A DNA stretch of 64,000 nucleotides, from the NCBI RefSeq assembly GCF_027595985.1, contig NC_073305.1, positions 81,586,474 through 81,650,473 of the forward strand. Direction: 5' to 3'. Origin of the DNA: Sorex araneus (taxonomy: Eukaryota; Chordata; Mammalia; Eulipotyphla; Soricidae). Made by a program: the position numbers and the translations under genes. How positions within the stretch are numbered: the stretch's first letter is position 1; each line of letters begins with the position of its first letter. Below the pieces are notes generated by a model. That model searched no databases and was not told the DNA's origin. It saw only the letters and a program-made list of their open reading frames with translations. Positions 61,001 through 64,000 of the stretch are shown here, piece after piece.

Positions 61001-62110
61001 TTATTTTGTATGTACATTGGGGGCAGATTTGGGTGGTGGTGGGAAAATTCAAAATAATGGTGGTGCGATGGTGTAATAGTGTGGGATTGGTGTTGGAATA
61101 TTGAATGTAATAAATTATTGTGAACAACTTTTAAAAAATAGATTAAGTAAAAAATAAATAGTGTATGCATGAAACCCTATCAAAGCAGAATTGAAAATCA
61201 AAATGCTGCCCCCCAAAAAGCTCCTTTTAATAAAAATAAAATGTTACTCACATTGTGGCTAGTTACCTTTGCAACAGTACTTGATAACTGATAACATGAG
61301 TAGAAACTTTGTAAGGGGACCCAGATCACTGCTATTTTTCTTTCTTCTCCCCCACTATTCTGTCCCAAGTTCTCAGGTACTTTGGATACTAAATATTTAT
61401 GAATAAGTGCTTTAAAAAAGAAATTGTTGCAGAATTTGGTAAGTAGGTCAAAGTTATATGCAAAGAAATAAAAGGAAAATTAAAACATCTGAATAAAAGT
61501 AGTGTTTCTGTGTTTTATGTACTTGTGCATTTGTATATTTGTATATATATATATATATGTGTGCGTGTGTGTGCATGTGTCTATGTATTCTGTATATTCT
61601 GTATGTGCATGTGTATGCATGTGTCAAATACCTGTATACATTCATTCTTTCCTTGGGTTATGGTGAAGCAGTAATGTCAGCCCTAACGATACCTTATGTA
61701 TGCCAATAAACACGCTGAACTGTTCCCAGCAGAGCCTGCAATAAAATCAGTCTACCATTATGTTTACACTGAAAGGTGGAGATCAGATCCCTGATTATCC
61801 TGGATCTGAAAGAGCCATCGGAAATTGAGTTTCTTCATGGTGAGGGATCAGTTTCCAGTTTCTACAGAAAGTCAGTCTTATAAAAATTCTGTCAGAAAAC
61901 TCTGCAATTCTAAAAACATGAAGACTTGTACTAATAGTCTGGGGAATGGCGTTACCTTTCCTGAACACCTGGAAAGAGTCAGCTTCTAGTGGAAACAGCT
62001 TGTGGAGAGCTTCCTTTGCCTCTTCGGCCACCTGTTCAATGGCTGACAGCAGCTCAGAGGTGCTGGTGGATCCCACAACTTCATACCCGGCACTAATGCT
62101 GCTGTCACCC
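39937..62110 (-). CDS. ADGRF1: ADGRF1 (GPR110) adhesion GPCR, last eight coding exons
   Basis: Joined in the order 62110-61956, 59359-59196, 56930-56742, 51143-49773, 47936-47895, 45639-45580, 41249-41183, 40010-39937, this gives 706 codons without an internal stop; every junction has AG/GT borders and matching phase. Residues 1-52 are the end of the SEA region, 53-106 a cysteine-rich spacer, 107-360 GAIN sequence, and the GPS has the cleavage motif HL/T at residues 362/363. Seven membrane segments follow from about residue 380 to 640, then a short cytoplasmic tail. Compared from memory with human ADGRF1 (about 910 residues), roughly 200 N-terminal residues are missing and must lie beyond 64,000. 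ADGRF1 is a plasma-membrane receptor that self-cleaves at the GPS, is activated by its tethered peptide, and has been reported to bind the DHA-derived lipid synaptamide. Other ADGRF paralogues were considered, but the C-terminal tail matches ADGRF1 specifically. No frameshift is seen. Confidence 0.95.
40011..41182 (-). other. ADGRF1 intron, nothing recognised
   Basis: 1,172-bp intron between the last two coding exons; no repeat recognised. Confidence 0.6.
41183..41249 (-). CDS. ADGRF1: ADGRF1 exon: C-terminal tail
   Basis: 67 bp, 22 codons plus one base, phase 0 to 1. The acceptor is CTCTTGTGCAG and the donor AAAG/GTGAGT, both strong. It encodes QNSSDLSDNSKFTKPFKPLQ and HK, then the first base of a Gly codon. 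It corresponds to the Ser/Lys-rich human tail segment QNSSDLSAKPKFSKPFNPLQ. Confidence 0.92.
41787..41950 (+). repeat. old SOR SINE in ADGRF1 intron
   Basis: GGGACAGAAGATTGTACAGT head, GGGTTCAATTCCTGGCATCA (box B) and TCCCCTGAGCATCTCCAGGT. Related sequence may continue to about 42,080. Confidence 0.65.
42258..42432 (-). repeat. SOR SINE form A, antisense
   Basis: TTTGCTTTTTGGGTCACACC, GATGCTCAGG, AATCGAACCCAGGTC (box B) and GCTATCACTCCAGCCC (head), nearly full length. Confidence 0.92.
42514..42700 (+). repeat. SOR SINE form B, head missing
   Basis: It starts at GTCCCTCTCAGAGAACCTGG, directly after the box B position, and keeps the full form B body and RTE-like end with tail GACAACAGCGTTGCAGTGCT. 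Confidence 0.88.
42701..43892. other. ADGRF1 intron sequence, nothing recognised
   Basis: No repeat or exon recognised. Confidence 0.4.
43893..44125 (+). repeat. SINE remnant followed by CA-rich and purine-rich simple repeats
   Basis: 43,893-43,965 resembles a decayed SOR (TTTGCATGTATGATTTCCTG, GTTCAATGCCTGGCACC). 43,966-44,040 is CA/TG-rich and 44,041-44,125 is GGGA/GAGA-rich. The microsatellite probably grew in the SINE tail. Confidence 0.7.
44126..45050. other. ADGRF1 intron sequence, nothing recognised
   Basis: No repeat or exon recognised. Confidence 0.4.
45051..45137 (+). repeat. 87-bp segment duplicated at 46,221-46,307
   Basis: From TCCCCTGACCCTGAAAGAGC to GGAGGAATAGAGAT, nearly the same sequence occurs 1.17 kb away in direct orientation, there embedded in a SOR SINE. 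About five substitutions separate the two. Confidence 0.9.
45580..45639 (-). CDS. ADGRF1: ADGRF1 exon: helix 8 and proximal tail
   Basis: Twenty codons, phase 0 at both ends: LRQLLFNKLSPLSSLKQSSK. The acceptor is TTCTTCTTATAG and the donor AAG/GTAAAG. It matches the human LRQLLFNKLSALSSWKQ segment after TM7. It is too short for ORF calling and was found by looking for this conserved tail. Confidence 0.93.
45795..46120 (+). repeat. unclassified repeat family 'X', second copy, with TA-rich end
   Basis: Shares GAGCCCCAGAGGGGGGCAGG, AGCAACACATTATAAGACAC and AGTAGGCAACAAATCATAGA with 16,690-17,130, then enters a long TATATG/TACATA tract (46,010-46,118). Confidence 0.55.
46120..46375 (+). repeat. 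SOR SINE form B, head missing, carrying an 80-bp insertion
   Basis: GGCAAGCTACTGAGAATATC and TTCGATATGCCAAAACATTA are form B, as is GGAGATGTTACTGGTGCCCG after the insertion. Between them lies the segment copied at 45,051-45,137. The tail is GATGACAGTGATACAGTGATACAGTG-like with repeats. Confidence 0.88.
46625..46775 (+). repeat. old SOR SINE
   Basis: GGATATAGTTCACATGGTAG head, TTTCCATCCCTGGAACCACA and CTCTTGAGCGTCACTAAGCC. Confidence 0.6.
47090..47225 (+). repeat. old SOR SINE fragment
   Basis: AGCAAGCCCTGGTTCAATAT, CAGAGCAAGGAGTTAATTCT and TCAGCTGTGGCTCCAAAACA. Confidence 0.55.
47513..47775 (-). mobile_element. young SOR SINE form A with perfect 17-bp TSD
   Basis: Antisense form A at 47,530-47,758 with intact boxes (GGGATCGAACCCGGG, TGTGCTATCGCTCCGGCCCC). 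The TSD GAAAATATTAAATTCTT is perfect at 47,513-47,529 and 47,759-47,775. The block TTTGCACTCAGGAATTACT is tandemly doubled inside the element. It lies 119 bp beyond the donor of the 42-bp ADGRF1 exon. Confidence 0.95.
47895..47936 (-). CDS. ADGRF1: ADGRF1 42-bp exon: end of TM7
   Basis: Fourteen codons, GFFILCFGMLLDNK, phase 0 at both ends. The acceptor is TTTTAAAG, with a run of T bases but few C, and the donor is AAG/GTTGGT, which is weak. The sequence matches the human GFFILCFG segment that completes helix 7. Skipping would remove exactly 14 residues in frame from TM7. A young SINE lies 119 bp downstream of the donor. Confidence 0.93.
48599..48751 (+). mobile_element. 5'-truncated RTE LINE fragment with perfect TSD
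   Basis: The 123-bp insert (48,614-48,736) matches the very 3' end of the RTE at 21,280-21,390: CTATACTAGCACTCGAGAGG, AATGGAGACGTTACTGGTGC and a GATGACAACTAAAACAAGTG-type tail. The flanks CAAGGCATTAGGCTT at 48,599-48,613 and 48,737-48,751 are identical. Confidence 0.93.
49266..49446 (-). repeat. SOR SINE form A, antisense
   Basis: GGTCACACCCAGCGATGCTC, GGGAATCGAACTCGGTC (box B), GCTATAGCTCCAGCTCCAGC (head). Flanks AGATATTCTTT and AGGTATTCTTT look like a TSD with one change. Confidence 0.92.
49773..51143 (-). CDS. ADGRF1: ADGRF1 large exon: GAIN/GPS and TM1 to start of TM7
   Basis: 1,371 bp, 457 codons, phase 0 at both ends. The acceptor is TATATTTCAG/GAC and the donor CAG/GTGAGA. Residues 1-160 of the exon are GAIN sequence with several N-glycosylation sequons. 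The GPS has cysteines at exon residues 161, 176, 188 and 190 and the motif CTHLTSFSIL; cleavage between L193 and T194 falls at about 50,565, leaving the tethered agonist TSFSILMSPF. TM1 starts at about residue 211. Recognisable family landmarks are HICMVNIALCLLIADLWF (TM2), FFWMLMLGILLAYR (TM3), LTPLLGLTWGFGIG (TM6) and WHVIFALLNAFQ (TM7 start). The open frame reads on past the donor into the intron to a stop at 49,689, and also reads back into the upstream intron; neither extension is coding. Confidence 0.97.
51330..51870 (+). repeat. two old SOR SINEs in ADGRF1 intron
   Basis: 51,330-51,475 is very decayed (TTTGCATGCAGGTTTAATCC). 51,675-51,870 is clearer: GAGATAGTGTAGTGGGCAGA head, TTGCATGCTGCCGACCTGAA, and GGTGTGGCTGAAACACC with an A-rich tail. 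Confidence 0.65.
52010..52180 (+). repeat. SOR SINE form B, head missing
   Basis: CAGCAAGCTACCGAGAGTAT, GCGTATTCGATATGCC, and ATGGAGACGTTACTGGAGCC with CGAGCAAATCGATCAGCAAC; tail GATGACAGTGACAGTGAC. Confidence 0.9.
52236..52416 (+). repeat. SOR SINE form A
   Basis: CTGGAGCAATAGCACAGCGG, GGTTCGATTCCCAGCATCCC, TGTGACCCAAAAAGCC and a 14-A tail. Confidence 0.93.
52475..52600 (+). repeat. old tRNA-derived SINE
   Basis: GGGGATATTGCTCAAATGGT and GAGCGCATGCCCTGCATGC with GAGCTTGATTCCCAATATGT: a tRNA-like head with a different body. Confidence 0.55.
52745..52900 (-). repeat. SOR SINE form A, antisense
   Basis: GTGCCACACCCATACTGCTC, GAGGATCGAACTCCTG and CCACTGTACTATCTC; the poly(T) side is weak. Confidence 0.88.
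52899..53970 (-). mobile_element. second GC-rich composite retroelement with L1-like tail
   Basis: Antisense. An L1-like tail (TTATTGAATCACCATGTGGA at about 52,947) leads into sequence shared with 355-1383 (TTTGTATTTCTGTAT, CAGAAATTGGATC, TATTATTAGGAGTTCCCC) and then a different GC-rich body to about 53,955. CTCTTTTATTT at about 52,899 and 53,960 may be the TSD. A SOR SINE (53,462-53,641) interrupts it. The 175-codon minus-strand frame here is SINE plus this body, not a gene. Confidence 0.6.
53450..53655 (+). repeat. SOR SINE form A inside the composite element, with TSD
   Basis: GGGGCTGAAGCAATAGCACA through GTGTGACCCAAAAAGC and a long A tail. Flanks AGATTATAATTGC and GGATTATAATCGC are the TSD with small changes, so the SINE is younger than the composite element. 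Confidence 0.92.
54054..54790 (+). repeat. head-to-tail run of four SOR SINEs
   Basis: Copies lie at about 54,054-54,220, 54,233-54,405, 54,425-54,605 and 54,612-54,790, all form A, all plus, each starting at or just beyond the A-rich tail of the one before. The first has CAGCATCCCAGCATCCCAG (local repeat) and lacks the CATATGG segment. The last two are more diverged. AGTTAAAACTGGG recurs around the first. Confidence 0.9.
55105..56020 (-). repeat. SOR SINE form A, antisense, split by an RTE insertion
   Basis: The SINE begins at about 55,105 (TTGCTTTTTGGGTGACACCC), stops at TTCCTGGCTCAT near 55,160, and resumes at about 55,838 with CTCCTGGCTCATG repeated three times before continuing to GCTATCACTCCAGCCCC at 56,019. 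Confidence 0.88.
55160..55837 (-). pseudogene. 5'-truncated RTE LINE C-terminal fragment
   Basis: Minus-strand translation: RIRDAASFAKASKIRWAKHI, TRAVTDWILRDVKRICGRPP and, after a frameshift near 55,320, FEALHVPGASRCHWATLAYN with YWCRLSKLMSK. The 3' end lies at the left (ATCACTTGTATCACTTGTCA, the reverse of the RTE tail). Related to 19,960-21,390. Confidence 0.9.
56208..56382 (-). repeat. SOR SINE form A, antisense
   Basis: TTTTTGCTTTTTGGGTCACA, GGGAATCAACCCAGATCAGC and TTATCACTCCAGCCCC. Confidence 0.88.
56606..56702 (-). repeat. old tRNA-SINE fragment abutting an ADGRF1 exon
   Basis: CAACTCAAGGCCTCACCCAT, TGCAAGGCCAGTACTCTACT and GAGCCACATTCCCAGCCCC are an antisense tRNA-like head. It ends 40 bp from the exon donor at 56,742. 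Confidence 0.65.
56742..56930 (-). CDS. ADGRF1: ADGRF1 exon: N-terminal GAIN subdomain
   Basis: 189 bp, 63 codons, phase 0 at both ends. The acceptor is TTTCTAG and the donor is GAG/GTATGG. It encodes NFSVIAGTVTEAAMSSLVRN at the start and NVSNTTMEV-like sequence at the donor (the final codon is the Glu of TTME). The NFS, NLS, NVS and NTT sequons suggest heavy N-glycosylation of this extracellular part. An old antisense SINE ends only about 40 bp beyond the donor. Confidence 0.92.
56931..57964. other. ADGRF1 intron sequence, nothing recognised
   Basis: No repeat or further exon recognised; a 67-codon frame at 57,510-57,713 has no known motif. Confidence 0.4.
57965..58845 (+). pseudogene. 5'-truncated L1 3' end
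   Basis: The ORF2 end reads CWWECRLVQPFWKTMTVLQK, YDLTIPLLGIYPEGVKSHSR and MFIAAVFTIARI, then a stop where L1 continues. The 3' UTR runs to GAAGGGATGGGTGTTTGATC and TTTTGTAACTATCTCAGG. Confidence 0.88.
58846..59195. other. ADGRF1 intron sequence, nothing recognised
   Basis: No repeat recognised. Confidence 0.4.
59196..59359 (-). CDS. ADGRF1: ADGRF1 exon: cysteine-rich spacer
   Basis: 164 bp. The acceptor is a pyrimidine tract ending TTTTCCAG and the donor is GAG/GTATAG. The frame gives QCNSIVFGFGSQNDEYTLPC, then TCQPSGWQIIKETCVLSQLE and ELKE. Four cysteines (at QC, TLPC, VTC and ETC) match the human spacer between the SEA region and the GAIN domain. The phase is 1 at entry and 0 at exit. 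The frame has no in-frame ATG, so this exon is easy to miss by ORF calling. Confidence 0.9.
59636..59805 (-). repeat. SOR SINE, antisense, diverged
   Basis: GATTACTCCTGGCTCTGATT, GGTACCATATGGGGTGCCAA and CTTCCAGCCCC. Confidence 0.8.
59907..60112 (+). repeat. SOR SINE form A with perfect TSD
   Basis: SINE at 59,923-60,096 with boxes TAGCACAGTGTG and AGTTCGATTCC. The TSD AAGACATTATGGTACA is perfect at 59,907-59,922 and 60,097-60,112. Confidence 0.94.
60122..60400 (+). repeat. two further SOR SINEs, older
   Basis: 60,122-60,290 has a clear head (AGCAATAGGACAGAGGGTAG, GAGTTTAATCCCTGGCACC) and GGTGTGGCTCCAAAAAGC. 60,318-60,400 is a decayed head. Confidence 0.75.
60425..61145. repeat. old L1 3'-UTR fragments in both orientations
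   Basis: 60,425-60,760 reads as antisense L1 (TTTACAGTACTGTTAATGAT, ACCTCCCTCTCCCATGGCCT). About 60,985-61,145 reads as a sense L1 end (GATTGGTGTTGGAATATTGA, then A-rich). Diverged. Confidence 0.5.
61146..61534. other. ADGRF1 intron sequence, nothing recognised
   Basis: No repeat recognised. Confidence 0.4.
61535..61625 (+). repeat. TA/TG-rich simple repeat
   Basis: TATATATATATATATGTGTG followed by TG-rich and TGTATATTC units. Confidence 0.85.
61956..62110 (-). CDS. ADGRF1: ADGRF1 exon: end of SEA region
   Basis: 155 bp. The acceptor is ATTATAG and the donor AAAG/GTAACG. It starts after two bases of a split codon and ends in phase 1, so AAA G joins CC of the next exon to give Lys-Ala. The peptide includes STSTSELLSAIEQVAEEAKE and ALHKLFPLEADSFQVFRK, closely matching the human ADGRF1 stretch just before its cysteine-rich spacer. 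This is the most upstream exon I can find; the exon before it should end with two bases of a split codon and is not visible up to 64,000. Confidence 0.9.
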
Positions 62111-62304
62111 CTATAATGATTACGTGAAAAGAGACATGAAATTTGCTTACCAAGTCATTCAGGAAATCTGGTCACGCCACTGCTTCACACACTGCACTAT
62201 GCATGCATGACACTAAATCCCTGGGAATAACCAGGAGTGGTTTCTCCCTTACTTCATGGAATTTACATCCTTTTGAAGAAGGCAAGGTAAATATAAAACA
62301 AGAA

Positions 62305-62470
62305 AACTGGCCGGAGAAATAGTTCCAGGGTTAAGGCATTTGCCTTGTATGTGGCTGACTGCATTCCAATCCCTGGCATTTCATATAGGCCCCAGAGCAC
62401 CACCTGGAGTGTTTTCTGAACACAGAGCCAGGAACAAGCTCTGAGCAGGGCTGGATGTGGCCCAAATAAG
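62305..62470 (+). repeat. SOR SINE form A, tail became microsatellite
   Basis: CTGGCCGGAGAAATAGTTCC head, ATTCCAATCCCTGGCATTTC, GGATGTGGCCCAAATAAGAA, then the purine repeat begins without a gap. Confidence 0.85.
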
Positions 62471-62655
62471 AAGAAAGGAAGGAAGGAAGGAAGGAAGGAA
62501 GGAAGGAAGGAAGGAAGGAAGGAAGGAAGGAAGGAAGGAAGGAAGGAAGGAAGGAAGGAAGGAAGGGAGGGAGGGAGGGAGGGAGGGAGGGAGGGAGGGA
62601 GGGAGGGAGGGAGGGAGGGAGGGACGGGAGAGAGGGAGAGAGAGAAAAAAAGAAA

Positions 62656-62747
<92 letters not shown>

Positions 62748-62805
62748 GAAGGAAGGAGGCAGGGAGGGAGGGAGAGAGGAGAGAGAGAAAGAGAGAAAGA
62801 AAGAG

Positions 62806-62895
<90 letters not shown>

Positions 62896-63091
62896 GAAGG
62901 AAGGAAGGAAGGAAGGAAGGAAGGAAGGAAGGAAGGAAGGAAGGAAGGAAGGAAGGAGGAAGGAAGGAAGGAGGATGGAAGGAAGGAAGGAAGGAAGGAA
63001 GGAAGGAAGGAAGGAAGGAAGGAAGGAAGGAAGGAAGGAAGGAAGGAAGGAGGAAGGAAGGAAGGAAGGAAGGAAGGAAGGAAGGAAGGAA

Positions 63092-63188
<97 letters not shown>

Positions 63189-63192
63189 AGAA
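62471..63192 (+). repeat. polypurine microsatellite (GGAA, GGGA, GAAA), about 720 bp
   Basis: Blocks in order: (GGAA)n, (GGGA)n, (GAAA)n, a short GGGA/GAGA block, (GAAA)n, (GGAA)n with scattered GGA and GATGGAA interruptions, and (GAAA)n again. Only purines apart from a rare C or T. It gives spurious open frames of up to 329 codons (F/L/S/P on one strand, K/E/R/G on the other). Confidence 0.98.
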
Positions 63193-63859
63193 AAGCCACT
63201 CTATGCATGCATGCCTGATTACAAAATTTGTTGTTATGAAAGCCAGGTACAAAGATAACAGTAGTAGGTGGAGATGAGGGCCACTTTAAATGTTAGGAAT
63301 GGCTTTTGTGCATTGAGGGTTGTTGAAACTGAAGCCTAAAAGAGAAGAAATTAGTGATGGATAGAAGACTGGTGGAGCATAACAGCACATGTAAGGCTTC
63401 TGAGTCAGGTAAAGTTCAGTGAGTGAGGGTAAGAATGAGAAAAGAGAGAAAGAAAGGAGAAAGAGAGCTCTTGGGGGTAATGCACATGTTCTGTCTTGAT
63501 AAGAGGCAATTTATAAAAGCATTTGTCAAAGCTTAAGGTCTGAGTTGAATGAGTCCAGAACTACTCAGTGGCAAAGTGACTGTTTTACAAGCTTGAAGCT
63601 GAAAGTTTGATCCCTGATGCAGCCCTCATGTGCTGAAAATCAGTCATGATGCTTTTTTGTTTCGGACCCATGACACTGCATTACTATGTGTAATCTTCAG
63701 CATACCACACTCAGGTGCATGTGAGCACCACAATTCAGTATGACACTGTTAAAATATTGCAAATAAAAAATGTGACCCTTGGCGAGCACTACCATTAAAA
63801 TGTTCCTAAACACAACTAAATAATAGACCCTCTGGCAAGCATGTGTGAGCATTGCAACC
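63193..63859. other. ADGRF1 5' intron sequence
   Basis: No exon that would supply the missing split codon upstream of 62,110 is visible. A decayed SINE-like piece may lie at 63,555-63,625. Confidence 0.4.
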
Positions 63860-63935
63860 AAAATTGTGTGTGTGAGCCCTTAAATCAAGTGTGTGTGTGT
63901 GCCCTAAAATCAAGTGTGTGTGTGTGTGTGTCTGC
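63860..63935 (+). repeat. short GT-bearing minisatellite
   Basis: Units of a TGTGTGTG run followed by (A)GCCCT and TAAATCAAG recur about three times. Confidence 0.8.
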
Positions 63936-64000
63936 TGGTCATTGTATTACAATAAAAACAACAATAGAAAAGAAAGTCAAAATAGGGTATTTTTTTTAAA

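Noticed and set aside
62263-63252. Open frames of 253-329 codons on both strands rich in FLS/P or KER/G
   Set aside because: They are translations of the GGAA/GAAA microsatellite and have no complex sequence; not genes.

Overview
This is a 64 kb piece of a mammalian nuclear genome. It is AT-rich and intron-rich, crowded with L1 LINEs and with very many copies of one tRNA-derived SINE family, and it shows no operon-like coding. The SINE (an Ala-tRNA-like head with A box TAGCACAGCGGG and B box GGTTCGATTCC) matches what I know as the SOR family of shrews. The RTE-type LINE found with it also points to Sorex, most likely the common shrew S. araneus. The species call is an inference from repeats, not from a database search.

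One host gene is supported. On the minus strand, from 62,110 down to 39,937, lie the last eight coding exons of ADGRF1 (GPR110), an adhesion G-protein-coupled receptor. Going 5' to 3' they encode the end of the SEA region, a cysteine-rich spacer, GAIN-domain sequence, one large exon (49,773-51,143) holding the GPS cleavage site and most of the seven-helix domain, a 42-bp exon finishing TM7, and three small exons for the cytoplasmic tail ending at a TGA. Every junction has AG/GT borders and compatible phase, and all eight exons are open. Together they give 706 codons. The first exons (signal peptide and start of the SEA region) lie beyond position 64,000.

Positions 1-39,936 are downstream of ADGRF1 and hold no host exon that I can recognise. 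They carry an L1-tailed GC-rich composite element (355-1383), SOR SINEs, an RTE LINE with a degraded reverse transcriptase (19,960-21,390), a nested L1 cluster (27,927-32,640), old MaLR LTR pieces and further L1 3' ends. The L1 at 27,940-30,893 has an intact ORF1 and a broken ORF2; it is truncated at its 3' end yet flanked by a 13-bp target-site duplication.

Positions 40,000-64,000 are mainly ADGRF1 introns. They hold more SINEs, including a head-to-tail run of four at 54,054-54,790, a second GC-rich composite element, two RTE fragments, and a roughly 720-bp polypurine microsatellite grown from a SINE tail.

The SINEs come in two forms that share a head. Form A ends in an A-rich tail of the kind L1 mobilises. 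Form B ends in about 50 bp that are nearly the same as the 3' end of the RTE LINE. One SINE lineage therefore appears to have used two LINE partners. I see no bacterial, phage, CRISPR or defence-type system here; the most interesting biology is the RTE/SOR partnership and the mobile-element structures.
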